In this document: positions 1-10,460 of the stretch, in pieces | Numbering within the stretch: the first letter of the stretch is position 1 | Layout of the letters: each line of letters begins with the position of its first letter | Source of the DNA: PS1 clade bacterium | Lineage (GTDB): Bacteria; Pseudomonadota; Alphaproteobacteria; RS24 | NCBI GenBank assembly: GCA_003331985.1 | Contig: QOQK01000002.1 | Span: 27,986 to 91,985, forward strand | Reading direction: 5' to 3' | DNA length: 64,000 nt | The notes under the pieces: generated by a model | Seen by the model: only the letters and a program-made list of their open reading frames with translations | What the model was told of the DNA's origin: nothing | Database searches by the model: none | Position numbers and translations under genes: made by a program

Positions 1-13
1 AATCGCCTCTAGT

Positions 14-28
14 TTATAATAATTATAA
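14..28. promoter_or_regulatory. Perfect 7-1-7 palindrome TTATAATAATTATAA upstream of the Fur/Irr-family gene; candidate Fur-superfamily operator
   Basis: Read directly; identical in form to the Bacillus PerR box consensus TTATAATNATTATAA; 25-39 bp before the regulator ATG. Confidence 0.6.
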
Positions 29-52
29 GTTTCAGATTTTTTTACAAAGATT

Positions 53-502
53 ATGGTTACGATGGAAAACGTTAACACCCATACGAATCAAAACGAAAGT
101 CACCAAACGCTTACTGATAAATTGCGTGGGGTGGGATTGCGTGCAACCCGTCAAAGACTGGATATTGGGAGCCTTCTTTTCTCAGGAAAATATCGTCATG
201 TGACGGCTGAAAGTTTACATGATGAGGCAATTGCAGCTGGCATGAAGATTTCACTGGCAACAATTTATAACGCCCTGAACCAGTTCACGGATGTCGGACT
301 TCTCCGAGAGGTTCTCGTTGATCCTACGCGCACCTATTTTGATACAAATACATCTTCTCATCACCACTTTTTTAATATTGATAATGGTCATCTGACAGAT
401 ATCCCGCATGATGAAATCAATGTTTCCTGCCTTCCAACCTTACCGGATGGACAGATTATTGACGGTGTGGATGTTTTGATAAGAATTAAGCCTGTAGCAT
501 AA
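53..502 (+). CDS. irr: Fur-superfamily transcriptional regulator, Irr-like
   Basis: GLRATRQR, RHVTAESLHDEA, SLATIYNALNQFTDVGLLREV, TYFDTNTSSHHHFF match Irr-type Fur proteins. Confidence 0.85.
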   Translation: MVTMENVNTHTNQNESHQTLTDKLRGVGLRATRQRLDIGSLLFSGKYRHVTAESLHDEAIAAGMKISLATIYNALNQFTDVGLLREVLVDPTRTYFDTNTSSHHHFFNIDNGHLTDIPHDEINVSCLPTLPDGQIIDGVDVLIRIKPVA

Positions 503-508
503 TTTTTA

Positions 509-525
509 TTTAGAATTATTCTAAA
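509..525. promoter_or_regulatory. Perfect 8-1-8 palindrome TTTAGAATTATTCTAAA, candidate Irr box (ICE), just upstream of a -35/-10 promoter for rubrerythrin
   Basis: Exact palindrome resembling the alphaproteobacterial Irr/ICE motif; TTGACA at 529-534 and TATATA/TATAGT at about 551-558 follow. Confidence 0.75.
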
Positions 526-642
526 CTATTGACATCTCTTCTCTAAGACATATATAGTCTACATAAGAGTTAGGGAAAGCCCTTTTCTCTTTATTACTGG
601 CTTTTCGGATTGGCCGAAAAGCATGCTTGGAGGAAGATGATA

Positions 643-1059
643 ATGTCACTCGCAGACTCAAAAACTCTGGAAAACCTGAAGGACGCATTTGCCGGTGAAA
701 GCCAGGCAAACCGTCGCTACCTTTACTTCGCGCAAAAAGCCGATGTAGAGGGATATAACGATGTTGCTACTGTATTTCGCTCGACTGCTGAAGGCGAAAC
801 AGGACACGCACATGGTCACCTCGAATTTCTTGAAGAAGTTGGGGATCCTGCAACTGGTGAGCCAATCGGTTCAACAGCTGCAAACCTGAAAGCTTCAATT
901 GCCGGTGAAACACATGAATACACAGACATGTATCCCGGTATGGCACGTACTGCACGTGAAGAAGGCTTCGATGAAATTGCTGACTGGTTTGAAACACTCG
1001 CCAAAGCGGAGAAATCCCACGCTGGCCGTTTCCAGAAAGCACTGGACTCAATGGATTAA
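643..1059 (+). CDS. Rubrerythrin-family ferritin-like diiron protein
   Basis: [23 protein letters not shown] and EKSHAGRF; start revised to ATG 643 after GGAGG (ORF track starts at 610). Confidence 0.85.
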   Translation: MSLADSKTLENLKDAFAGESQANRRYLYFAQKADVEGYNDVATVFRSTAEGETGHAHGHLEFLEEVGDPATGEPIGSTAANLKASIAGETHEYTDMYPGMARTAREEGFDEIADWFETLAKAEKSHAGRFQKALDSMD

Positions 1060-1071
1060 TTTCCACTCTGT

Positions 1072-1142
1072 GTCTCTTTGAGACATATGAGACTCTTGGA
1101 GACTATGGCGGCTATCGCCATAGTCTCTGTGGTCTCTTTTCT
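1072..1142 (+). terminator. Hairpin(s) between rubrerythrin and the FeS protein gene, followed by a T-rich run
   Basis: GAGACTATGGCG (1099-1110)/CGCCATAGTCTC (1116-1127), perfect 12-bp stem; preceded by GTCTC-TTT-GAGAC (1072-1084); TCTCTTTTCTT follows. Confidence 0.8.
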
Positions 1143-1159
1143 TAAAAAAGGAATAACCT

Positions 1160-2512
1160 ATGAAAGAGGGCAGCACCGAAGCGCCAATTCGTTACCCCTT
1201 GGATTGGCATAGCGAAGAATTTTATGACCGCGCAGCACTTGACGAAGAAGCGCGCCGTCAGTTTGATGTTTGTCACGGTTGCAGACGCTGCTTTAACCTC
1301 TGTGATAGTTTCCCGCGCCTATTTGACCTCATTGATGAGTCCGAATCCGGCGAGCTTGATACTGTCGCTAGTGGTGATTTCGGCCCTATTATTGATGGCT
1401 GTACCATGTGCGACATGTGCTTCATGACAAAATGCCCATATGTGCCGCCGCATGAATTTAACTTAGATTTCCCTCATCTTATGCTTCGCTATCGCGCTGT
1501 GGAATTGAAAGAAAAAGGCAAAGCGCCTTTTACTCAAAACCAGCTTGCTCAGATGGACAGAAATGGCTCGCTTGCTGAAAAAGTATCCGGTCTTGCGAAT
1601 TGGGGTTCCTCTAAAGGGAATGCGCTTACTCGCCCTGTCATGTCAGCGACTTTGGGCATTGATAAAAATGTTGAATTACCAAAATTTACCGGTGAAACAT
1701 TTATGAAGCGTGCAGAAAAATCTGCAAAGAACGGTGAGTTAGAGCCCAATAAAGAGGGTACTGCTCAAGACAGGAAAGCGCTTATCTACGCTACATGTTC
1801 AGTTAATTATAACAATCCCGGTGTAGGTGAAGCCGCACTCAAAGTGCTGACACATCTTGGAGTTTCCGTGAAAACAGATTATCCGGGCTGTTGCGGCATG
1901 CCTTATTTGGAGCAGGGCAATCTTGAGAAAGTGGCTCAAAATGCTGCGAGTGTCTCGGCTGCGCTGCGCCCTTACATTGACGAGGGGTATGATATTCTGA
2001 CCCTGACGGCCAGTTGTGGATTGATGTTCAAATTTGAGTGGCCCTTAATCGTGCCAGATAATGAGGATGTGAAAGCCCTCAGCGCTGCGACGCGAGATAT
2101 TAGCGAATATATTGTTCAAATCGCTGATAAAAACGGCCTTCCCGATGGCCTTCAAACAATAGAAGGCGGGGTGCAGGTGCATCTGGCCTGTCATGCTCGC
2201 GCCCAAAATATGGGGCCAAAATCAGCAGACCTATTGCGTCTCATTCCTGATGCCGACATTGGGGTCATTGAGCGTTGTTCCGGTCATGGTGGTACTTTCG
2301 GTGTTATGAAAGACACCCATGATCTTGCTGTAAAAGTCGGCAAACCAGTCGCACGTAATGTGGCTAAATCTGAAGCCAAGATTATTGTTTCAGATTGTCC
2401 ACTCGCGGCAAAACATATTGTTCAAGGAGTCGAATATCTAGACTCATCTGCAAAACTGCCGGAGGCCGCGCACCCTGTAGAGGTATTCGCGCGCGCTTAT
2501 GGTCTAATATAA
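1160..2512 (+). CDS. Fe-S oxidoreductase, heterodisulfide reductase / GlpC-like with two CCG domains
   Basis: CHGCRRCFNLCDSFP and CTMCDMCFMTKCPYVPP cluster motifs; CCGMP and CSGHGG domains. Confidence 0.8.
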   Translation: MKEGSTEAPIRYPLDWHSEEFYDRAALDEEARRQFDVCHGCRRCFNLCDSFPRLFDLIDESESGELDTVASGDFGPIIDGCTMCDMCFMTKCPYVPPHEFNLDFPHLMLRYRAVELKEKGKAPFTQNQLAQMDRNGSLAEKVSGLANWGSSKGNALTRPVMSATLGIDKNVELPKFTGETFMKRAEKSAKNGELEPNKEGTAQDRKALIYATCSVNYNNPGVGEAALKVLTHLGVSVKTDYPGCCGMPYLEQGNLEKVAQNAASVSAALRPYIDEGYDILTLTASCGLMFKFEWPLIVPDNEDVKALSAATRDISEYIVQIADKNGLPDGLQTIEGGVQVHLACHARAQNMGPKSADLLRLIPDADIGVIERCSGHGGTFGVMKDTHDLAVKVGKPVARNVAKSEAKIIVSDCPLAAKHIVQGVEYLDSSAKLPEAAHPVEVFARAYGLI

Positions 2513-3118
2513 ATGGAGAGTTTTATGTCTGAAGCTAACAGAGCAATTACCCCTGAAGATATTGTGCCTATGACTACTTATGTCGCCGAACGTAAGGAAA
2601 GACGTCAGGCCGTTCTTGCACTCAAAAAACCACGTCGGATTGAGATTGGGCCGGTCGCAACATTTTATTTTGAGAATTACGAGACCATGCTGGCTCAAAT
2701 TCAAGAGATGCTTTACATCGAAAAAGGTGGTGATGAACAGCTTGAGGATGAGCTGACTGCCTATAATCCGATGATACCGGATGGCTGTGAACTGACTGCA
2801 ACTTTGATGTTTGAAATAGATGATCCGCAGCGTCGCGGTTCCATTTTACGCCGTCTGACGGATGTTGAAATGACAGCTTACATTGAGGTGGCTGGTGAGA
2901 AGGTCTTCGCAGTTCCAGAACAGGAAGTCGAACGAACAGCCTCCGACGGCAAGACATCCTCTGTTCATTTTTTACACTTCCCGTTTACGGCAGAGCAAAT
3001 TGCGGCTTTCAAAGATACCAATAATCAAGCCATTCTAGGCATTGGTCATGAGAATTATGCACATATGACGATTTTGTCAGAAGAATCGCGTACCTCGCTG
3101 GCTGGAGATTTTGATTAA
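2513..3118 (+). CDS. DUF3501-type protein
   Basis: Directly abuts the FeS gene; RRIEIGPVATFYFENYETMLAQIQEML and context resemble DUF3501 proteins. Confidence 0.65.
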   Translation: MESFMSEANRAITPEDIVPMTTYVAERKERRQAVLALKKPRRIEIGPVATFYFENYETMLAQIQEMLYIEKGGDEQLEDELTAYNPMIPDGCELTATLMFEIDDPQRRGSILRRLTDVEMTAYIEVAGEKVFAVPEQEVERTASDGKTSSVHFLHFPFTAEQIAAFKDTNNQAILGIGHENYAHMTILSEESRTSLAGDFD

Positions 3119-3119
3119 G

Positions 3120-3659
3120 CTATTTTTCCGCAAACTCATGTGGATAGACGCCCCATAGAGACACACGGGGCGTCCAGCCCCGATAACCGCTCACACGGAT
3201 ATCACACCATTCACCATCGCAGTCTTCAAGCTCGGCAACTATGCCGGGTTGAAGATATGCGGTGATAACAGCCCTTTCATCAGGTCTTTTGCGAAGTTTA
3301 TGGGCTGTTGGATTTTGATGCAGCACAACGCTTCGTTTGCCGCGCAGAAGATTGGCCTGTATCCACCCTATGTCGCCGTCATAATCTCTGATTTTTCGCC
3401 AATTGCTATTTTCATCCAAAATTTCAACCGGCCACCCTACGCGTTTAAAGGTCAATAGGGCAGGGTATTGTGTGCCGGGACCTTGTCTTAAATTTACCGG
3501 GTTGCCTTTAATGCTGACAAATCTTGGTAGGGGGAGGCCGCTTGCCCCCCGTTTGTCAGGCTCGGCATAGCTTGGGAATGCAAGAGTTGATGAGAGGACT
3601 AACACAATTAAACCAGCAACAAAAAAACGAAAATGCCGCGCAAAGAATACTGAAATCAT
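3120..3659 (-). CDS. Exported SH3-domain protein
   Basis: Signal-like N terminus; VNLRQGPGTQYPALLTF and GDIGWIQANLL bacterial SH3 motifs. Confidence 0.75.
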   Translation of the reverse strand: MISVFFARHFRFFVAGLIVLVLSSTLAFPSYAEPDKRGASGLPLPRFVSIKGNPVNLRQGPGTQYPALLTFKRVGWPVEILDENSNWRKIRDYDGDIGWIQANLLRGKRSVVLHQNPTAHKLRKRPDERAVITAYLQPGIVAELEDCDGEWCDIRVSGYRGWTPRVSLWGVYPHEFAEK

Positions 3660-3810
3660 AAATATGCCTCATGGAGCCAAAAATAATAAGATCCGCATCA
3701 CCGATTTGCTTATCTTAATGCCTTATTTAATCTCAAATCGCCTATTCGGATAGAATTAATGCTAAAAAAAGTTTTGCCGGACAGCAGCATTTGCTACACC
3801 TTATCAGGAT

Positions 3811-4809
3811 ATGATTGGAAAATCTGCCAAAGTAATTGTTCTTCGAAAACTCCCAGCCGCCATTGAAACTAGAATGGCGGAGCTTTTTGATGTGGAATTC
3901 AGCAACGAAGACCGCCACCTCGGTAAAGAAGAAATCGCTTCTGCAATGGCGCGGGCGGATGTATTGGTTTCAACTGTCACTGACACCATTGACGCGGAAT
4001 TGATTAAAAATGCTGGCGACCAGTTGAAGCTCATCGCGAATTTTGGCAATGGCGTTGATAATATAGATGTTGATGCGGCCTATGCTCGGAATATTACCGT
4101 GACGAATACGCCGAGTGTGCTGACCGAAGATACGGCAGATATGGTTATGGCACTTATATTGGCGCTCCCCCGACGTATGGTGGAAGGTGATCGTATAATG
4201 CGTGAGCCTGGTAGTTTCACCGGTTGGTCACCCAATTGGATGCTGGGTCGGCGACTGGGAGGCAAAAAGCTTGGCATTGTTGGCATGGGGCGTATCGGGC
4301 AAGCAGTTGCGAAGCGCGCAATAGCCTTTGGTCTCGAAATTCATTATCACAACCGCAATCGTGTGCATGAAGAAATTGAGCAGGAGCTTGGCGCCACATA
4401 CTGGGACAGTCTGGATCGCTTACTCGGCCATGTTGATTTTGTATCGGCAAATTGTCCGAGTACACCGGCAACTTATCACCTCATCGGGCCACGCCGGATG
4501 AAGCTACTGAAACAGGGAGCGTATTTGATTAACGCCTCGCGGGGTCAGGTGCTTGATGAAGACGCGCTGGCAGATGCACTTGAGGAAAACCGTCTTGGTG
4601 GCGCAGCGCTGGATGTTTTTGAGCGTGAGCCTGCCGTTAATCCACGCTTGTTGGAATTCCAGAATGTTATTCTCCTACCTCATATGAGTTCGGCAACTAT
4701 CGAGGGTAGGCTTGGCATGGGCGAGAAGGTGCTTATAAATATTCGCACTTTTCTGGACGGGCATCGACCACCGGATCGTGTATTACCGACGCTTGCCACA
4801 GATAATTAA
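3811..4809 (+). CDS. D-2-hydroxyacid dehydrogenase (glyoxylate/hydroxypyruvate reductase-like)
   Basis: LGIVGMGRIGQAVAKRA NAD-binding motif; NASRGQVLDEDAL; LPHMSSAT. Confidence 0.85.
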   Translation: MIGKSAKVIVLRKLPAAIETRMAELFDVEFSNEDRHLGKEEIASAMARADVLVSTVTDTIDAELIKNAGDQLKLIANFGNGVDNIDVDAAYARNITVTNTPSVLTEDTADMVMALILALPRRMVEGDRIMREPGSFTGWSPNWMLGRRLGGKKLGIVGMGRIGQAVAKRAIAFGLEIHYHNRNRVHEEIEQELGATYWDSLDRLLGHVDFVSANCPSTPATYHLIGPRRMKLLKQGAYLINASRGQVLDEDALADALEENRLGGAALDVFEREPAVNPRLLEFQNVILLPHMSSATIEGRLGMGEKVLINIRTFLDGHRPPDRVLPTLATDN

Positions 4810-4858
4810 GCACGCATTTTGCGCATGAGCGCTACATTAAAATATTTGAGAATGATGG

Positions 4859-5683
4859 TTATGAATGTGAAGACAAGTCACTAATTGTTGGCGAGTTCCC
4901 GTTTAGGGGGTTGGATGGATCCCATGGGAGTCCCACAACCCTTGCGGTGGCCGCCAGACCATCATAGATCATCAGCCGTCCGGCAAGACTGTCTCCCGCG
5001 CCGGTAATTTCCTTAACCACCTCTAGCGCCTGAAGACTTCCCATTATGCCCGTCAAGGCGCCGATTATGCCTGTCGTAGAACAATCATCTGTCTCTGTTG
5101 CCCTCATACTGTCAGGGACAAGTGATCTATAACAAGGATAGGGTGTTCCGTTAGTATCTTTCATATAGGCTTTAAAGGTTGTCAGTTGCCCGTCAAACCG
5201 ACCTACGGCTGCTGATACAAGCGGTTTAGCAGCGAAATAACAGGCATCATTAACCAAAAACCGAGTCGCAAAATTATCACAGCCATCGGCGATAACATCA
5301 TGGTCATCTATCAAAGCTTTTGCATTATCAGCCGTCAGACGCGCTTCAATCGGTGTAACTTTACAATCAGGATTAAGTTTTGACAGAAATTTTGCAGCAC
5401 ATACAGCTTTGGGTCGTCCAATGTCGTCGTGATTGAAAAGCACTTGTCGTTGAAGATTGGAGAGGGAAACCACATCATCATCTATTATGCTGATAGAGCC
5501 AACACCCGCAGCAGAGAGATAAGCCAAGAGAGATGCGCCCAAACCACCAGCGCCGATAACCAACACACGCGCTAAGGAGAGTTTCTGTTGTCCCGCCCCC
5601 CCAATTTCTTTAAGGACGAGGTGACGCGCATAACGCTCTGTGTAATTAGCGTTTTCCGGCAGACCATCACTGCCCGTCATCAA
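4859..5683 (-). CDS. ThiF/MoeB/HesA-family adenylyltransferase
   Basis: [52 protein letters not shown]. Confidence 0.85.
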   Translation of the reverse strand: MMTGSDGLPENANYTERYARHLVLKEIGGAGQQKLSLARVLVIGAGGLGASLLAYLSAAGVGSISIIDDDVVSLSNLQRQVLFNHDDIGRPKAVCAAKFLSKLNPDCKVTPIEARLTADNAKALIDDHDVIADGCDNFATRFLVNDACYFAAKPLVSAAVGRFDGQLTTFKAYMKDTNGTPYPCYRSLVPDSMRATETDDCSTTGIIGALTGIMGSLQALEVVKEITGAGDSLAGRLMIYDGLAATARVVGLPWDPSNPLNGNSPTISDLSSHS

Positions 5684-6630
5684 AGACCTTCGAACAATGC
5701 TGTTGAGAGGTAACGCTCTGCGAAACTCGGTATAATCGTGACAATCCGTTTGCCGGCCATGTCGGGCATTGCGGCAATTTCAAGAGCTGCTGCAGTCGCT
5801 GCGCCTGAGGAAATGCCGCCCGGAATGCCTTCTGTCTTGGCAAGACGCCTGGCAGTTTCAAAGGCGGTTTCATTACCAATGGTCACCACACCATCTATGA
5901 GTGATTCATCAAGATTGCCGGGTTTAAAGCCCGCGCCAATACCTTGAATTTTGTGGGGACCTGGGTCGCCACCTGACAGGATCGGGCTGTCTTCCGGTTC
6001 AACAGCATAAATTTTAATATCAGGATTATGTTGTTTCAAAATGCTGCCAATACCGGTTAGTGTGCCTGCCGTGCCGACACCAGAAATTATGGCATCTAAC
6101 TTGCCATCCGTATCGGCCAGAATTTCTTGCGCAGTGGTGTTGCGATGAATTTCAGGATTTGCCGGATTGTCGAATTGCTGGGGCATGACCGCATTATCAA
6201 GATTAGTAATAAGTTCCTCGGCTTTGGCAATCGCGCCCTTCATCCCTAGCTCTGCTGGTGTGAGTTCAAGTTCTGCGCCGAGCAGAAGGAGCATTTTTCG
6301 TCTTTCAATGGACATGCTTTCGGGCATGCAAAGAATAAGCCTATAGCCTTTTGCCGCGCAGGCGAAAGCCAACGCAATGCCTGTATTGCCGGATGTCGGT
6401 TCTACAATCACTGATTTTTCGGTTAAGAGGCCGCGATTTTCAAGATCCTCAATCATCGCCACACCAATACGATCTTTAACGCTGGCCATAGGATTGAAAA
6501 ACTCAAGCTTCAGAAGTATCTCCGCTGAGACTCCATATTGTTCGGGTAGTCGATTGAGACGCACCAGAGGCGTCGCACCGATTGTTTCGGTTATATTATT
6601 ATAAATTTTTCCGCGATTTTCGAATGTCAT
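5680..6630 (-). CDS. cysK: Cysteine synthase A
   Basis: [42 protein letters not shown]. Confidence 0.9.
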   Translation of the reverse strand: MTFENRGKIYNNITETIGATPLVRLNRLPEQYGVSAEILLKLEFFNPMASVKDRIGVAMIEDLENRGLLTEKSVIVEPTSGNTGIALAFACAAKGYRLILCMPESMSIERRKMLLLLGAELELTPAELGMKGAIAKAEELITNLDNAVMPQQFDNPANPEIHRNTTAQEILADTDGKLDAIISGVGTAGTLTGIGSILKQHNPDIKIYAVEPEDSPILSGGDPGPHKIQGIGAGFKPGNLDESLIDGVVTIGNETAFETARRLAKTEGIPGGISSGAATAAALEIAAMPDMAGKRIVTIIPSFAERYLSTALFEGL

Positions 6631-6646
6631 GGTTATACCTGATTGG

Positions 6647-7108
6647 TTAAATGTTGAAATCTACTGATGTTTCAGAACTTAAGCTGTTTTTATTTTGATG
6701 GCTCTGACAAATATCGTCAATGCTTACGCTGTCGAGATGTTTTAGAAATTCACCTTCAAGTTCAGTGCATTTCTCAAAAGTCATACCAGCCCCGAGCTGA
6801 CTGTCTTTAGATTTCTGGGCTGCTTCGTTTTCAACGCGTTCAATTTCAGCGATAACGCGTACTACCTCACCGGCAAAAATCTTACGCCTTTCGCGGGCTA
6901 GTCTGTATCCCCCTTTGGGTCCGCGTACGCCGCGAAGAATATCGGCTTTCACGAGGGTTTGCATAATCTGTTCAAGATATCGCTGGGGAACCTTTTGACG
7001 ACTAGTGATGTCTTTCGCTTGCACCGGGTCGGGTCGGGAATGCAGGGCAACATCCACAACTGTCTCTAATGCTAAAACTGTTTTCCGGCTTAAAAACAGC
7101 ATCTTCAA
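6647..7108 (-). CDS. Rrf2-family transcriptional regulator
   Basis: [35 protein letters not shown] wing-helix signature; upstream of cysK. Confidence 0.85.
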   Translation of the reverse strand: MKMLFLSRKTVLALETVVDVALHSRPDPVQAKDITSRQKVPQRYLEQIMQTLVKADILRGVRGPKGGYRLARERRKIFAGEVVRVIAEIERVENEAAQKSKDSQLGAGMTFEKCTELEGEFLKHLDSVSIDDICQSHQNKNSLSSETSVDFNI

Positions 7109-7584
7109 CCTTTCGAGTGATTAGAAGTGCCACCCGTGGAGCCAAACCCGCCTTCGCCCCTCTCGGTATCAGGAAGTTCTTCTGTTTCTTGAAGAATGCC
7201 TTGTGTCACCGGTGCAATAACCATCTGGGCAATCCGATCGCCACGATTTATTACAAAAGCTTCTGGCCCGTGATTAATAAGAATAACTTTCACCTCACCC
7301 CGGTAATCACTATCAACAGTGCCGGGGCTATTGAGTACGGTAACACCAAATTTGGCTGCCAAACCTGAGCGCGGGCGAACTTGAGCTTCAAAACCTTGGG
7401 GTAATGCCATTGCCAGACCCGTCGGCACCATTGCGGTTTTGCCGGGAGCTAGGGTCACTGGATTGTCTTCGGGCAATGCTGCTCTTAAATCCATGCCTGC
7501 GGCTTGGTCCGTTTCATAAGATGGCAGGGGCAAGCCCTCGCTATGTGGCAGGCGTTTAATCTCAATGCTGACATTGTGGGCCAT
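7105..7584 (-). CDS. dut: dUTP diphosphatase
   Basis: [56 protein letters not shown]. Confidence 0.95.
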   Translation of the reverse strand: MAHNVSIEIKRLPHSEGLPLPSYETDQAAGMDLRAALPEDNPVTLAPGKTAMVPTGLAMALPQGFEAQVRPRSGLAAKFGVTVLNSPGTVDSDYRGEVKVILINHGPEAFVINRGDRIAQMVIAPVTQGILQETEELPDTERGEGGFGSTGGTSNHSKG

Positions 7585-8825
7585 TAGTGTGCTTCCTGTT
7601 TTTCTGGTTTTGAGTGAGTTTCTGAGAAGTAATCAGCGATTTTTCCTGCAAGCCTGAGGGCCACATCTTGTTTGCTGAGCATTTCCCAGCTTTCTTCTGA
7701 TGTCCGGGTTAAAAAATGGATGGTATTAAAATCACCGCCCATTACACCGCTATCGGGGGACACATTATTTGCCATGAGCCAGTCACAGCCTTTGCGAACA
7801 AATTTTTCCCGCGCATGATCCATGACTTGATCGGTCTCAGCAGCAAAGCCGACAATTAAATCAGGGCGATGTGTGTGACTGGCGAGTCCGGCAAGAATAT
7901 CAGGGTTTTCTGTTAGCTCTAATGAAGGCGGCGTGTTGGCAGCCTGTTTTTTGATTTTTTCATGAGCTGGTTGTGTGGTTCTCCAGTCTGCAACAGCCGC
8001 AGTCATGACAGCAATCTGGCTCGGCAAGGCTTCTTCGCAAGCTGCAGCCATTTCAAGTGCAGTTTCCACGCGTATAACGCGCGCCCCACACGGGTCAGGT
8101 AAATTAACGGGACCGGATACAAGCAAAGTTTCTGCACCAAGAGCCGCCATCGCTTCGGCAATGGCATAGCCCTGCTTGCCCGAAGACCGATTGGCAATAT
8201 AGCGAACAGGATCAATGGGTTCATGCGTCGGGCCTGCAGTGACAAGTGCTTTCAGCCCTCTAAGGGGGCCTTTTGGCATGAGAGATTCAGCAACAGCTTC
8301 CATAATTTCTGTTGGTTCAGCCATACGACCTGGGCCAGTTTCGCCACAAGCCATATCCCCCTTATTGGGATCAATAATGGCAATGCCGTCATTTATGAGT
8401 GTTTCTAGATTGCGTTGCGTAGCATCATGAAGCCACATACGCACATTCATGGCTGGCGCAATCATCACTGGCTTGTCGGTTGCCAGTAAGGCCGTGCTGG
8501 CGAGGTCGTTGGCAAACCCTTGCGCCATTTTCGCCATTAAATCTGCTGTTGCCGGGGCAACAAGTACGAGATCCGCATTGCGAGATAACTGAATGTGCCC
8601 CATTTCGGTTTCATCGGTGAGGTCAAAAAGATTTTGATAGACTTTATTGCCACTTACTGACGCGAGCGTGAGTGCGGTTACAAATTCACTGCCAGATTTG
8701 CTGAGCAGACATTGAACATCTGCGCCTTCTTTTACTAATTGCCGGACGAGTTCGGGCGTTTTGTAGGCGGCAATACCGCCACCGACAATCAGCAAAATGC
8801 GTTTATTTAACAATCGTGCAGACAT
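7584..8825 (-). CDS. coaBC: Bifunctional phosphopantothenoylcysteine decarboxylase / phosphopantothenate-cysteine ligase
   Basis: [55 protein letters not shown]; start revised inward from 8864. Confidence 0.93.
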   Translation of the reverse strand: MSARLLNKRILLIVGGGIAAYKTPELVRQLVKEGADVQCLLSKSGSEFVTALTLASVSGNKVYQNLFDLTDETEMGHIQLSRNADLVLVAPATADLMAKMAQGFANDLASTALLATDKPVMIAPAMNVRMWLHDATQRNLETLINDGIAIIDPNKGDMACGETGPGRMAEPTEIMEAVAESLMPKGPLRGLKALVTAGPTHEPIDPVRYIANRSSGKQGYAIAEAMAALGAETLLVSGPVNLPDPCGARVIRVETALEMAAACEEALPSQIAVMTAAVADWRTTQPAHEKIKKQAANTPPSLELTENPDILAGLASHTHRPDLIVGFAAETDQVMDHAREKFVRKGCDWLMANNVSPDSGVMGGDFNTIHFLTRTSEESWEMLSKQDVALRLAGKIADYFSETHSKPEKQEAH

Positions 8826-8914
8826 TCGGAAATCCTTTACCTGTCTGCAACTGGTATAAAACAAATTCTACCGGAATTAAATGTAATTTTAAGCTCTTGA
8901 TACCATTATGGATG

Positions 8915-10459
8915 TTATTGGAAAATACGATAGGTCAGATAACCACCTACAGCGAGACCGGTTATCAGCAATAATGGTTTTAGGGTATTTTTCTTCTCAT
9001 CTTCATAATGAATTTTAAACCCCTTATCAGAGAGAATTTTTTCAAGCTGTTCCTGATTGCGTTCAACGCGTTCCAATGTATCAGGCAGGCGCCCGATGGA
9101 TTTGGCGGCACGCTGCATGCCGTCTAATGTTTCTTTTAAAATCGCTTCAGGCCCTAATTCACCTTTAATCCATCCTGAGACAACTGGGTCTGCCGCATCC
9201 CATATATTGAGTTTAGGGTCAAAACTTCTGGCAACGCCTTCCACAACAACCATGGTTTTTTGCAGTAAGAGCAATTGTGGCTGGGTGTGCATGTCAAATT
9301 GTTCGGTGACTTCAAACAGCTGGGTCAAAACCCGCCCCATAGAGATACTGTCCGCATCCTGCCCCCGAATAGGCTCGCCGATAGCCCGCAGAGCCTGAGC
9401 AAATGCTTCCATACTTTTACTGTCCGGCACATAGCCGGCATCAAAATGGGTTTGCGCCACGCGGCGATAATCGCGGGTGATGAATCCATACAGAATTTCT
9501 GCCAGAAAACGTCGGCTATTCTTATCAAGTCGCCCCATTATGCCAAGGTCAATCGCGACGAATGTCCCGTCGGGGCAAATCAGCAAATTGCCTTGATGCA
9601 TATCTCCATGGAAAAATCCGTCGCGGAGCGCATGGGTTAAAAAAGCTTGTATCAGCCTGGCTGCAAGATTCTGCATATCATGTCCGGCGGCCTCTAGGGC
9701 TTCAAGGTCAGAAGCTTTTGTGCCATCAGACCAGTGCATGGTGACAACCCGTCTGGCTGTGGCTTCCCATATTACTTCCGGAACATCAAATTTAGCGTCC
9801 TTTAATGTATTTTCGCGCATTTCAGAAAGTGCAGCAGCTTCCATACGTAAATCAATTTCGAGTCTTACACTATCCCAAAGGGTGCGAACGCCCTCAACAG
9901 GGCGCAAGCGTCGGGCAGCAGGGATAAGTGCCTCCACCATATGGGCCACAAACATAAAGGTAGATAATTCAGTCGTTAGCTTCTGCTCAATGCCCGGGCG
10001 CAATATTTTGACTGCCACAGGCGTCCCATCTTTGAGCTTGGCTTTGTGCACTTGTGCGATGGAAGCGGCAGCAACCGGTTCGCTGAAATCGTCAAACAAT
10101 TCACTCACAGGTTGTTCAAGTTCGTCAATGATGAGTTTTTCGACAACTTTCATCGGAAAGGCGGGCAGGCTGTCTTGAAGATATTGTAAATCTTTTGCCA
10201 ATTTAAGGCCCACAATATCGGGGCGTGTCGCCAGCGACTGACCGAGCTTAATATAAGTGGGGCCAAGTGATTGCAGTTTTTTTGATAATTCAACGCCGCG
10301 AGAGTCTTGGTCAAATTTTCTTGCGCCAAAGGTAAAAATCTTGCGAAGTGCTTTTAGCCAAAGCGGTGCTTTTTCTTTGAAGTCAGGGGGAAGCAAGCTG
10401 TCCTGCGCGAACACCAGACGGATGAAGCCAATTAGTTTGAAGAAACTGAAAAGCCGCAT
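8915..10459 (-). CDS. ubiB: UbiB-family ubiquinone biosynthesis kinase-like protein
   Basis: LGPTYIKLGQSLATRPDIVG, PVAAASIAQVHKA, FFHGDMHQGNL. Confidence 0.92.
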   Translation of the reverse strand: MRLFSFFKLIGFIRLVFAQDSLLPPDFKEKAPLWLKALRKIFTFGARKFDQDSRGVELSKKLQSLGPTYIKLGQSLATRPDIVGLKLAKDLQYLQDSLPAFPMKVVEKLIIDELEQPVSELFDDFSEPVAAASIAQVHKAKLKDGTPVAVKILRPGIEQKLTTELSTFMFVAHMVEALIPAARRLRPVEGVRTLWDSVRLEIDLRMEAAALSEMRENTLKDAKFDVPEVIWEATARRVVTMHWSDGTKASDLEALEAAGHDMQNLAARLIQAFLTHALRDGFFHGDMHQGNLLICPDGTFVAIDLGIMGRLDKNSRRFLAEILYGFITRDYRRVAQTHFDAGYVPDSKSMEAFAQALRAIGEPIRGQDADSISMGRVLTQLFEVTEQFDMHTQPQLLLLQKTMVVVEGVARSFDPKLNIWDAADPVVSGWIKGELGPEAILKETLDGMQRAAKSIGRLPDTLERVERNQEQLEKILSDKGFKIHYEDEKKNTLKPLLLITGLAVGGYLTYRIFQ

Positions 10460-10460
10460 T

